A model generated the notes under the pieces. It was not told the origin of the DNA and did no database searches. It was given only the letters and a program-made list of their open reading frames with translations. The translations under genes and the position numbers were made by a program. 64,000 bases of DNA. It comes from Streptomyces sp. CC228A. Its GTDB lineage: Bacteria > Actinomycetota > Actinomycetes > Streptomycetales > Streptomycetaceae. The stretch lies in the NCBI RefSeq assembly GCF_021390935.1, contig NZ_JAJPUI010000011.1:62001-126000 (forward strand), in the 5' to 3' direction. Numbering within the stretch: position 1 is the stretch's first letter; every line of letters begins with the position of its first letter. This document shows positions 10,201 through 21,352 of this stretch, piece by piece.

Positions 10201-10366
10201 GCGTGAGGCTGCGGCGGAGCAGGTCGGTCCGCAGCGGGCCGCGCAGCCGTGACGCGAGCAGGATGTTGTAGGCCGTCGCGCCGGGGGTCAGCTGGTCGAG
10301 GAACCAGAGCTGCTCCTGGCCGAAGGACAGCGGCGCTTGGTTACGGGCATCTGAGGACGTGGTCAT
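7202..10366 (-). CDS. Single-module NRPS (C-A-T)
   Basis: A 1054-residue nonribosomal peptide synthetase. Condensation domain: about residues 10-440, with intact HHIVTDG at 143-149. Adenylation domain: about 460-965, with YTSGSTGTPKG, NLYGPTE, YRSGDLVRW, the GRMDNQVKLRG core and the catalytic Lys in NRNALP. Carrier domain: about 970-1050, with the phosphopantetheine Ser in GGNSL at about 1008. Aligned by eye to GrsA, the specificity positions read D-M-G-G-V-G-L-I-G-K, a code I cannot assign. There is no fused thioesterase; a separate one follows with an eight-base overlap. The ATG at 10366 gives the normal C-domain N-terminus but only a weak ribosome site. No second module is present, so the condensation partner must be free, made iteratively, or come from elsewhere. 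Confidence 0.93.
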   Translation of the reverse strand: MTTSSDARNQAPLSFGQEQLWFLDQLTPGATAYNILLASRLRGPLRTDLLRRSLTLVVARHEAMRVTFHAEDGTPYQVVNPPSEVELPVVDHTGLPPEEQQAVVEETLRELSGRPFDLQEGPLYRYSVLKLADDEHVFVQNLHHIVTDGWSSGVVNAELTLAYEALLAGREPEFQGEGSRYLDYARAQRAHMQGEVLKEELDFWAERLADLPTLEFPTDRPRPATPSRGGGSTVREYPTELLEKARALAKENGASLYMVLASALNVVLSRYTGQEDIPIGVPMLSRVDADLEDVVGLFVNMVVLRSDVSGDPTFTELLERTLDANLDLYEHQEVPFHLVVERVQPVRVAGRNPLFQVSMQLLGAANSGGSVSFAGTESEPLNVPAAASRFDMAIDFVETDDSLKAVVEYTKDLFDEWRIQALLGHMETVLTAAVKDPSLRVSQLPLLTDAERDELFALGKGEPAEYAEDPLHVGFARIARETPDAVAVVCRGNELTYGELDRRADLLARHLRNLGLTHGQVVATVIDRDVDAYVAMVGILKAGGAFAMMDPKLPATRLDYMIQDTAAPIVLTRSPLADRLPEPNGWARVLIDTDWPEIEALPADEPLEEWTTRESLAYVLYTSGSTGTPKGVMIAHRAVSFFCEAYRRSFDFGPQDRLLQLPALNFDMSQGEIWTAFLVGARVVAVHPEDAQSPEALTALLRDQKVTYAGLPPAMQSVMEAEPYPDLKYVMGGAEVLPPELVNKWNLPGRKYLNLYGPTECAIGQTEYHVEQKEWTTPPPIGRPQLNRQVYVVDRQSNLVPKGVYGELLIGGAEGGLARGYLNQPEMTAERFIQDPFDPESKVYRSGDLVRWTEDGQIEFLGRMDNQVKLRGLRIELGEIETVLQSHPGVLRAVVLMRKDRQGENRLVAYYTSVGEPPSVDELRKHLGGSLPDYMVPTAWMALDKFPMNNDGWKINRNALPDPKDDDERAFVAPSTPTEEEVARAFAEVLSLPRVGADASFFDIGGNSLQALRVVSRINKHFKIRISVRLLYGNATVSGISAVIDERIEAKAGA

Positions 10367-10414
10367 GTGGGGCGACTCTCTGATCGATGGAACGGCAACC
10401 CGATGAAAAGCCAC

Positions 10415-10466
10415 ACGGTGGAACGGTCACGCGGTGGAACGCGGTGGAACGGTCACACGGTGGAGC
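10415..10466. repeat. Short direct repeats upstream of the NRPS start
   Basis: The 270-base gap between the carbamoyltransferase stop and the NRPS start holds repeated ggtggaac units at 10417, 10433 and 10443 and a variant at 10459, with ggtcac between some of them. This is the only sizeable gap in the operon, so the repeats could be a regulatory or RNA element, or simple slippage. Confidence 0.6.
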
Positions 10467-10636
10467 GGCGCCGCAGGGTTCGGCGGCGCGTGGGACGGCG
10501 GCGCGGGCGGACCGCGCCACGGGGGCAGCGCGACGGCGGGCACCGCGGCGGCCCCGCCCCGGCAGGGGGAGGCCGACCGCGTTCCCGCGTGGTGGAGCGT
10601 CAGGTGGAGGGGCGGCCGGCGCACCGGCCGGCCCGC

Positions 10637-12202
10637 TCACGCCTTCTTGGTGATGAACGTGTCGTTGACGACGTAGCCGTCGAGACCGTGCTCTTCGCCG
10701 TACTTGATGAGGTCACTGGTGGTGTTGATGAACCCGCGGCCGTTGAAGTTCAGCGAGGTGTTGCAGAGGACGCTGAATCCCGTGATATCACGGAAGGCCT
10801 CCAGCAGACCGGCGATTCCGGGATTCCGCTCGCGGGTGACCGTCTGCGTGCGGGCGGAGCCGTCGATGTGGGTGACCGCCTTCAGCGCGTCGGTGGTGAC
10901 GCGGTTGAAGAACAGCATGAACGGGTCCTGGACGGCGCCCACGAACCACTTGTCCGCGTCCTCCTCCAGGCAGATCGGGGCGATGGGGCGGTAGCCCTCG
11001 CGGCCCTTGATCTTGTTGAGCCGGACGGTGGTCTCCTCGGTGAACGGGGCGGCCAGGATGGAGCGGTTGCCGAGGGCGCGCGGGCCCATCTCGTAGCGTC
11101 CGCGGGCCCAGCCGATGATGTTGCCCTGCTCCAGGAAGCGGGCCACCTCGGCGGCGACCAGGGGGCGGGTGTCGTACTTCGCCGGGTCCGGCGTGACGTC
11201 CTCGACGAAGTGCTCGCCGGCGTACACGTCCCAGTCGATGGTCGCCTGGCCGGTGTAGAAGTGCTGCGCGTCGATCGCGGTGCCGAGGGCCGCTCCGCTG
11301 TCGTTCGGGCACGGCGGCACGAAGACCGACTCGAACAGGCCGCTCTCGCGGAAGCGGGCGTTCCACTCGCAGTTGAGGCCGCAGCCGCCGGAGATCTGCA
11401 GCGGCAGGCCCTCGGTGAGGTTCTTCTGGGCGTAGTCGAAGAACCGCTCGAAGATGGCGTCCGAGTGCTTGCGGGCGGCGTTGCGGTACGCCTGCGAGTC
11501 CACCCCGGCGTTGTAGAGGTGGGACCACTTCAGCTCGTCCTTGGACACGCCGAGGACGATGCCGTCCTGCTTGAGGATGAAGTCGATGACCTCCTGCTCG
11601 GCCTTGGTCGTCGGGCCCTCCTCGGCGAAGGCGGTGAGCGCCATCTGCTTGCCGGCGTGGCTGTAGTTGAAGTAGCCCTTGCCGGTGGGGTGCTTGGGGT
11701 CGGCGAGCGCGAAGAGGTAGGCGTACTTGTTGCCCGGGTCGGTCATCACGTGCTTGAGGTGGGTGACCTGGCCCGCCTCGTCGATCCGGTAGAAGTCGCC
11801 GATGTTCCCCTCCCACACGAGCGCGTAGTGGGGCTTGCCCGCGGTGTCCGGCGCCATGCCGTACGCCGTCATGATGTGCGACCGCTCGTGGGTCGACGAG
11901 AAGATCCGCACGTCCTTGCCGAACCACTTGCCCGGGTCGTCCTGTATGGAGCCCTCGCCCACGCCGAAGTAGCCGGCGCGCAGCTTCGGTTCGACGGAGT
12001 GGAAGCCCTTGACCCAGCCGCTGAGCGAGATGACGTCGGGCTGCCGGTCCAGCATCCCGGCGGCCCTGGTGATCACCTCGGCCGTGAGCCGGTCGTACCG
12101 CGGGAAGCTGTCCTTCTCCGCCTCCAGGGCGAAGAGCAGCTTGCCGTCCTCGATCGCGACGACTCCGCCGTCGTGTCCCTCTTTGAAACCCAGGATCAGC
12201 AT
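10637..12202 (-). CDS. Carbamoyltransferase (NovN/TobZ/CmcH type)
   Basis: A 521-residue carbamoyltransferase with the two-part architecture of antibiotic O-carbamoyltransferases. An N-terminal Kae1-like domain carries GHDGGVVA at the start and the metal motif HERSH near residue 105. The nucleotide-binding signatures SGGCGLN and CPNDSGAALG follow, and the C-terminal domain carries MGPRALGNRSI and CNTSLN. The family makes carbamoyl adenylate from carbamoyl phosphate and ATP and transfers the carbamoyl group, normally to a hydroxyl. The carbamoyl phosphate would come from CarAB in the same operon. The acceptor is unknown: a hydroxyl on the peptide, or a diaminopropionate amine giving ureidoalanine, are both possible. 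The ATG at 12202 has an AAAGG site 11 bases upstream. Confidence 0.9.
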   Translation of the reverse strand: MLILGFKEGHDGGVVAIEDGKLLFALEAEKDSFPRYDRLTAEVITRAAGMLDRQPDVISLSGWVKGFHSVEPKLRAGYFGVGEGSIQDDPGKWFGKDVRIFSSTHERSHIMTAYGMAPDTAGKPHYALVWEGNIGDFYRIDEAGQVTHLKHVMTDPGNKYAYLFALADPKHPTGKGYFNYSHAGKQMALTAFAEEGPTTKAEQEVIDFILKQDGIVLGVSKDELKWSHLYNAGVDSQAYRNAARKHSDAIFERFFDYAQKNLTEGLPLQISGGCGLNCEWNARFRESGLFESVFVPPCPNDSGAALGTAIDAQHFYTGQATIDWDVYAGEHFVEDVTPDPAKYDTRPLVAAEVARFLEQGNIIGWARGRYEMGPRALGNRSILAAPFTEETTVRLNKIKGREGYRPIAPICLEEDADKWFVGAVQDPFMLFFNRVTTDALKAVTHIDGSARTQTVTRERNPGIAGLLEAFRDITGFSVLCNTSLNFNGRGFINTTSDLIKYGEEHGLDGYVVNDTFITKKA

Positions 12203-12234
12203 GGGTGAGTGAGCCTTTCTTCCGGGAAATCGGG

Positions 12235-13962
12235 TTACTGAGTCGCCTGCTGCTCGCCCCGAGGCGAGCCGACGGCGGGTACGCGGCCGAGCACAGGCCC
12301 CAGGACGCGATCGAGGTCGGTCAGGGCACGTGACCAGACGTGCGGTGACGGGACGTAGTGGTTGTAGTAGCTGGCCCCTTCGGCGGGCGGCCCGAAGACC
12401 GCCACCGCCGGCGGCCGACTGCCGGCCGGCGGGCCGTCCTCCCGCGGCAGGACGAAGCCGTCGCGGTCCAGCCGCAGGGACCCGCCGGGCCCGTGCGCGG
12501 CCCAGGCGCGCAGCGAGTCCCCGACCGGGTCGGACCCGGGGCCGGCGGCGGGCCCCTCCAGGTTGGCCCTGACGACGAGGTCGGCGTGCAGGGAGTGCGG
12601 GGTGTCCAGCAGCGTCGAGGCGAGGGTCCAGCCGCCGCCCTCCGCCCGCTCCAGCGCCGGGTCCGGGCCGGGGCCGGGCACCACGACGCCCGCGTCCATC
12701 AGCTTGAGCAGCTCGTCGATGCGCTCCTTCTGCGGGCCGATGACCGTGCGGTTCACCAGCGCGGTGTAGGCGCCCATGAAGTAGCGGTGGGACTCCTCGG
12801 TGAGCCCCGGCGGGTCCAGGGCCGCGCGCAGGCCCTCGCGGTGGTCCCGCAGGACCTCCAGGGCCTCCTTGACGCGGCTCGCCCCCAGCCCCCTCCTGGC
12901 CTCGGCCAGGTCCGCGCGGGCCCGCTCCCGCAGCCGCCGCGCGTAGTCCTCGTACGTCGTGCAGCGCTCGGGTCCCTCGTGGTGCGCGGAGAGCTGCCGC
13001 TCGACGGCCGCGACCTCCTCCGCCGTCGCCCCCGCCAGCCGGCCCAGGGCCTCGCTGCGGATCAGCGGCTCGACGTCCCGGCGGAAGTCCAGCCGCCGTC
13101 GGCGCTCCCTCCCGCAGCCGGGCCACGGCCTCCCGGGTCAGGTGCGCGGCCGGGGCCGGCCGCCGCTCCCGGGTGGTCGTCGGCCGGGCACGGGGCAGCC
13201 ACCCCGTGCGGTTGACCAGGACGATGCGCGGCTCCCGCCCGGAGGGCCTGTACCCTCGCCGGTGAACTCGCCGCCGCGCCCCACCGTCAGGGCGGCGATG
13301 ACGTCCATCGCGGTGAGGCCGGTGCCGAGCAGTGCCGCGGTCGCGCCGGCCGGGACGCCCTCCACCTGGTCGGGCAGCGGGTACGGCACGTCGACCAGGT
13401 CGCCTGCGGGCGCGGGCGCCTGCGGGGCGGTCAGCCCGTGGCCGGTGGTGACCACGGCGAGGTCGACGTCGAGGCGCGTGCCGTCCGCCAGGGTGACCGC
13501 GGCCCCGCCCGAGGCGCCGCCGGAGGGCTCCACCGTGCGCGCGGCCGTGGCGACGTGCCGGACGGTCAGGCGCTGCGGCAGCCGCCCGAGCAGGTCCTCG
13601 GCCGCCCACTGGAGGTATTCGGCCAGCAGCCGGCGCGGCAGGAAGTCGTCGAAGGCGGCGGGCACGCCCTGGCCCTCGCACCAGGTGAGGAAGTCGGGGC
13701 CGGGGGTCACCGGCGCGCCCGGGACCATCTGCGCGTCCGAGAAGATGGTCAGCTGGGAGGCGATGGTGTTGAGCAGCAGGTAGTCGGGCTGCTTCGCCGG
13801 GTGGACGCCGCTGCCCAGCTCGCCCGGCTCGACGAGCACCAGCTCCACCGGGGGGCCGTCGTCCCGCGTGTGGCTGATGACCCGTTCGAGGACGGACAGC
13901 CCGCGGGGCCCGACGCCGACCACGGCGATGCGCAGCGGCTGCGCGGTGGGGTCCTCGGTCAC
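12235..13962 (-). CDS. FAD/NAD(P)-binding protein (NAD_binding_9-like), frame disrupted twice
   Basis: A flavoprotein-like enzyme of about 575 residues. The GTG at 13962 opens onto a Rossmann dinucleotide fold (IAVVGVGPRGLSVLERV). Later come a TTGHGL segment and a second GLTAMDVI region, as in the NAD_binding_9 group. Its job here is not established; a redox or hydroxylation step on the diaminopropionate-derived product is a guess. The start overlaps the sbnB-like stop as GTGA. The frame shifts once near 13250 (a base apparently missing) and back near 13105 (a base extra), so the total length is a whole number of codons. About 50 sensible codons lie between the two shifts, which fits paired sequence errors better than decay. 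Confidence 0.7.
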
Positions 13963-14963
13963 CAGCGGCTCGTCTCGCCGAAGAAGTCCGGGACCTCCGT
14001 CGCGAGGCCCTGGGCGCGGGCGGTGTCGTGGACGAACTGCCCGACCGCCAGGTCGAGTACGCCGAGGCCGAAGGGGGAGAAGACCAGTCCGCGCTGCCCC
14101 TGGGGCTGCGTCCGGCCGCGCAGCACGTCGGCGAGGGTGCCGCTGACGAAGTCGCGGTTGCCGACGGCCTGTTCGGCGAGGTGCGGCGAGGTGTTCGCCT
14201 TCATGCAGTGCTCGACGTCGTCGAAGTAGTTCTCCGCGGCGAGGATGACCGACGGCTGGAAGTCCCGCAGCGAGATGTTCAGGACGACCTGCCCGGGGTG
14301 CAGGTTCCGGCTGATGTAGGGGGTGCCGGCGGTGGTGGTGGTCACCACGGTCTGCGCGGCCAGCGCGTCGTCGAGGCGTTCGACGGGGCGTGCGTCGATG
14401 CCCAGCTCCTCCGTCGCGTACCGGACGAGGCTGGCCGCGGAGTCGGCGTGCAGGTCGTGGACGGCGAGGGTCTCGACCGGGTACGCGGTGGCGGCCAGGT
14501 ACCGCAGCACCGTACGGGCGATCACGCCGGCGCCGATGAAGGAGACGTGGCCGGTCGGCGGGACGTGCCGGGCGAAGGCGCGGGCGGCCACGGCGGCCGA
14601 GGCGGCGGTGCGGGCCGCGCTGATGCTGGCGGCCTCCAGGAGGGCCTTCGGGTAGCCGGTGGCGTAGTCGTTCAGGACCAGCACGGCGGAGGCGCGCGGG
14701 ATGCCCTCGTGCACGTTGTTCGGGAAGCTGGAGATCCACTTGATGCCGACGGTGTGCTGCTCGGCGAGCTCGATCGCGGCCGGCAGGGCGATGATCCGCG
14801 CCTCGGGCTTCTCGGGGAAGCGCAGGAAGTAGCTGTCCGGGTTGACCGTCCGGCCCGAGTCGTGCGCCAGGTAGGCGTCCTCGACCAGCTGGACGATCCG
14901 GTCCGCGGAGGTGTCGAGGATGTCCTTGACGGCCTTGCCCGGTATCAGGTCAAACGAGAACAT
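13959..14963 (-). CDS. sbnB: N-(1-amino-1-carboxy-2-ethyl)-glutamate dehydrogenase, SbnB-like
   Basis: A 334-residue member of the ornithine cyclodeaminase/mu-crystallin family. In the SbnA/SbnB pathway this partner oxidatively cleaves N-(1-amino-1-carboxyethyl)-glutamate with NAD, releasing L-2,3-diaminopropionate and 2-oxoglutarate. The NAD-binding Rossmann motif is seen as FIGAGVIARTVLRY near residue 145, and the family's substrate region includes GIKWISSFPNN and the NDYATGYPKALLEAA block. It overlaps the sbnA-like gene by 14 bases upstream and shares GTGA with the next gene. The ATG at 14963 has a GGGGAG ribosome site. Pairing with an adjacent cysteine-synthase homologue is the strongest evidence for this role over lysine or ornithine cyclodeaminase. 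Confidence 0.88.
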   Translation of the reverse strand: MFSFDLIPGKAVKDILDTSADRIVQLVEDAYLAHDSGRTVNPDSYFLRFPEKPEARIIALPAAIELAEQHTVGIKWISSFPNNVHEGIPRASAVLVLNDYATGYPKALLEAASISAARTAASAAVAARAFARHVPPTGHVSFIGAGVIARTVLRYLAATAYPVETLAVHDLHADSAASLVRYATEELGIDARPVERLDDALAAQTVVTTTTAGTPYISRNLHPGQVVLNISLRDFQPSVILAAENYFDDVEHCMKANTSPHLAEQAVGNRDFVSGTLADVLRGRTQPQGQRGLVFSPFGLGVLDLAVGQFVHDTARAQGLATEVPDFFGETSRW

Positions 14964-15951
14964 CGAGCTCCCCTATCTGTGACTGCTCGTCAGTGCTTGC
15001 CGCCTCGGTGAGCCCCCGGCCGACCACCCAGTCGTCGTCGTACACGGAGGCCAGGTACCGCTCGCCCAGGTCGGGGGCGATGGCCACCACCGTCGCGCCG
15101 GGCGCGATGGACGCCGCCTTGCGGCGGACCGCCGCCAGCACCGTCCCGGTCGACCCGCCCGCCAGCAGTCCCGTGTTCCTGGCCAGCCAGCGGCACTCGC
15201 GCACGGTCTCCCACTCGGGCACCAGCACGACCTCGTCGGGGACCTCGCGGTCCAGGATCGGGGGCCGCTGGCTGGTGCCGAGGCCGGGCACGTGGCGGAT
15301 TCCGGCGACGTTCTGGAAGTTCATCGAACCGACCGTGTCGACGGCGGTGATCCGGGTGTGCGGGCTGCGGCGCCGGAAGTAGTCGACGCAGCCCATCAGC
15401 GTGCCGCCGGTGCCCACCCCGAGGAACAGGTGGTCGACGCGGTCGAAGGATTTCAGCACCGACGGCGCGGTGGTCTGCTCGTGCGCGGTCGGATTACCCG
15501 GGTTCTCGTACTGGTTGAGCCAGTGCAGATGCGGGTCCGCGGCGAGCCGCTGCCTGATGTACGCGAGACGGGTCCCGAGGAATCCGCCGTTGTCGTCGCG
15601 CTCGTCGACGATCACCACGTCCGCGCCCAGGGCCCGCATGACGGCGACCGAGGTCGCGTTCGTGTTGGGGTCGGTGACGCAGGTCAGGCGGTACTTCTTC
15701 GCGGCGCAGATGGTGGCCAGGGAAATTCCGAGATTCCCCGACGTCGATTCGATGACGTGCAGGTTCGACAGGTCCGCGCCGGAGTGCTCGACCGCCTGGA
15801 TCAGCCCTCTGGCGGTCTTCATCTTGATGGAGCCCCCGGCGTTGAAACCCTCGACCTTGACGAAGAGCTGCTCGAGGCTTTCCAGACCGTTCACGCGGAG
15901 GAAGACATCGTCCAATATGAGGTCGTACACGGTGTCTGCAATCAACGTCAT
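14950..15951 (-). CDS. sbnA: 2,3-diaminopropionate synthase subunit, SbnA-like (PLP)
   Basis: A 333-residue fold-type II PLP enzyme related to cysteine synthase. The PLP lysine lies in GSIKMKTARG near residue 45. An ESTSGNLGISLA block follows, then the phosphate-binding glycine loop GVGTGGT and a late GGSTG. SbnA-type enzymes join O-phospho-L-serine and L-glutamate to form the intermediate cleaved by SbnB. Together they supply L-2,3-diaminopropionate to siderophore and antibiotic pathways such as staphyloferrin B, viomycin-type and zwittermicin-type peptides. The ATG at 15951 has only a weak ribosome site. It follows carB by 73 bases and overlaps the sbnB-like gene by 14 bases, so it is part of the same operon. 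Confidence 0.9.
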   Translation of the reverse strand: MTLIADTVYDLILDDVFLRVNGLESLEQLFVKVEGFNAGGSIKMKTARGLIQAVEHSGADLSNLHVIESTSGNLGISLATICAAKKYRLTCVTDPNTNATSVAVMRALGADVVIVDERDDNGGFLGTRLAYIRQRLAADPHLHWLNQYENPGNPTAHEQTTAPSVLKSFDRVDHLFLGVGTGGTLMGCVDYFRRRSPHTRITAVDTVGSMNFQNVAGIRHVPGLGTSQRPPILDREVPDEVVLVPEWETVRECRWLARNTGLLAGGSTGTVLAAVRRKAASIAPGATVVAIAPDLGERYLASVYDDDWVVGRGLTEAASTDEQSQIGELDVLV

Positions 15952-16024
15952 TCCCGGAGGTGGTAGGAATCGTGCCGCCTGGAGCGGGTGGCTGCCGGCG
16001 GGACCGGGGGAATCGGCTTTTCGC

Positions 16025-19335
<3,311 letters not shown>

Positions 19336-19336
<1 letters not shown>

Positions 19337-20460
19337 CAGCGGGCCCCTCCCATCAGGTCGACGAACGCGTCGAAGAGCGCGGCCGCGTCATGGGGGCCGG
19401 CCGCGGCCTCCGGGTGGTACTGGACGGAGAAGGCGGGTACGTCCAGGCAGCGCAGCCCCTCCACCGCCCCGTCGTTGGGGCAGTGGTGGGAGACCTCCGC
19501 GGGCCCGTAGGGGGTGCCGAAGCGCTCCCCCGCCTCGCCCTCCACGGCGAACCCGTGGTTCTGCGCGGTGATGGAGACGCGGCCGTCGGCCGCGCTGACC
19601 ACCGGGATGTTCACGCCGCGGTGCCCGTAGAGCATCTTGTACGTGCCGCGGCCCAGGGCCCGGCCGAGGATCTGGTTGCCGAAGCAGATGCCGAACAGCG
19701 GGATGCGCCGCTCCAGCACCCGGCGGGTCAGCTCCACCACTGCGGCCATGGCCGCCGGGTCGCCCGGTCCGTTGGACAGGAACACCCCGTCCGGCTCGGT
19801 CTCCAGGACCTGGTCCAGGGAGCTGGACGGGGGCAGCACGTGCGTCGCGATCCCCCGGTCGGCCAGCATCCGCAGCGTGTTCGTCTTCACCCCGAGGTCG
19901 AGGGCCGCCACCCGGAACCTGCGGGTCCCCGCCGCCTCGTGGACGTACGGCCGTACGGTGCCGACCCGGGAGGCCAGTTCGGCGCCGGCCATCGGGGGAG
20001 CGGACAGCACCTGCTGGGCCATGGCGTCCCGGTCGGCCAGGGCGTCCCCGGAGAACACGCCGGCGCGCATCGAACCCGCGGCCCGGATCCGCCGGGTCAG
20101 GGCCCTGGTGTCGACCTCGGCGATGGCGACGACCCCCTGCCGGGCGAGCTCGTCCCCCAGTTCGCGCCGCGAGCGCCAGTTCGACGCCGTGCGGGAGGGG
20201 TCGCGCACCACGTAGCCGGCGACCTGGATGCCGGCGGACTCGTCGTCCTCGTCGTTCCACCCCGTGTTGCCGATCTGCGGGGCTGTCTGGACGACGATCT
20301 GACCGTGGTAGGACGGGTCGGTCAAGGTTTCCTGATAGCCCGTCATGCCGGTCTGGAAGACCAGTTCGCCCAGGGTGCGCCCGTGCGCTCCGAAGGCCCT
20401 CCCCCGAAACACCGAGCCATCTTCCAGGACCAGCGCAGCCTGCGCCGCGGACGCACTCAC
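19336..20460 (-). CDS. carA: Carbamoyl-phosphate synthase small (glutaminase) subunit
   Basis: A 374-residue glutamine amidotransferase subunit that hydrolyses glutamine and passes ammonia to CarB. The CPSase N-terminal domain shows LVFQTGMTGYQE. The class I amidotransferase domain has the nucleophile Cys in GICFGNQ and the His-Glu of the triad in QYHPEA. Length is normal for the family. The GTG start at 20460 has a strong GGAGGGAG site ten bases upstream. It is the first enzyme gene of the operon. The 168 bases upstream, between it and a small secreted-peptide gene on the same strand, presumably hold the operon promoter or leader, but I see no clear one. Confidence 0.96.
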
Positions 20461-20628
20461 GGTTCTCCCTCCGAGCTCCGACAGCCGGGCCCCGAGGCGT
20501 CAGGGCCGGACACAGCAGGGTCTGAATCAGCAGGGTCTTGAAACGGCAAGAGCTTGAATCGGACAGGTGTACCTAGGCGGTGGCGCATCGGGGACGGCCA
20601 CGGAGCGTGCCGTGGCGGGCCGCGTCGC

Positions 20629-20835
20629 TCAGCGGGCGGCGGCGGAGACCGGCCCGGCGACGTTCCAGCCGACGTCGTGCAGCGACTGGACGGCACTGGC
20701 GGAGGGCGAGGCGGACAGGCCGCCCGAGGCGGGGGCGGCCGCGGCGGGGCCGGCGGTGAACGCCGAGACGAGCAGAGCGGAGAGTACGCAGAAGGAGGAA
20801 GGGGCGGAAAGAATCATCATTCTGTTGCGGCTCAT
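20629..20835 (-). CDS. Small secreted peptide upstream of the carA operon
   Basis: A 68-residue protein with a clear signal peptide: MSRNRMMI, a hydrophobic core and an Ala-rich end (AGPAAAAPA) that would be cut near residue 35-38. The predicted mature part is only about 30 residues, ending SLHDVGWNVAGPVSAAAR. The ATG at 20835 has AGGA nine bases upstream; a longer in-frame start at 20892 is less likely. I recognise no family. It is on the same strand as the operon and 168 bases from carA, so it could be the first cistron. It might be a small surface peptide or simply a neighbour unrelated to the pathway. Confidence 0.6.
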   Translation of the reverse strand: MSRNRMMILSAPSSFCVLSALLVSAFTAGPAAAAPASGGLSASPSASAVQSLHDVGWNVAGPVSAAAR

Positions 20836-21352
20836 GATTGTCCTGAATTCATCGATAGGAGGTCTGGACGATCGCTCGGCAGTTATGGACATTCACCGTC
20901 ATGGCATGCCGCTGGGCAGCCCGCACCGCGGAATGGGATGGGGCGTGCCGGGGCGCTTCGTCGACGGCGCCCGGGCCGCTCTCGGGGGTGCTCCCCCTCG
21001 CCTGCTGGCGTTTCCGGCACGTGGGGTGCCGGATCGCAGGTGGCAGGCGTGTCAGCCGACGGCGCGGCAGGGACACGCGGTTCCGTGCACACGGGCACGG
21101 AAGCGCTGAAATCGGCCATCGTGCGCCGAAAATCTACGCGACATCAGAGGTCCCCCGCAGACGTGATCTGGTTCGTGCGTTTCGCCTCGGTCCCCCGCCT
21201 CGGCGTCCCTCAGGGAGTCTTCATTACGGATCGATGAAGCAAAAGGTCCTTGATGGTTCAGGTAATCGCATTGCTAAGATTGGAAGTGTGCGATGAGGCG
21301 CAAGAGCTGACAAATGGGGCTCTTGGGGGGGTGGGCCCGGGGGAGTGCTGAG
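20836..21352. other. Divergent regulatory region between the operon and the LuxR-type regulator
   Basis: About 520 bases without a supported gene lie between the small secreted-peptide gene (minus) and the regulator (plus). The right part (21225-21285) is clearly richer in A and T than its surroundings and carries a promoter-like pair. I see no convincing operator palindrome. Confidence 0.6.
21250..21280 (+). promoter_or_regulatory. Possible promoter of the LuxR-type regulator gene
   Basis: ttgatg (21250-21255) and taagat (21275-21280) resemble -35 and -10 hexamers with a 19-base spacer, about 70 bases upstream of the chosen start at 21353. The call rests on position and composition only. 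Confidence 0.4.
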
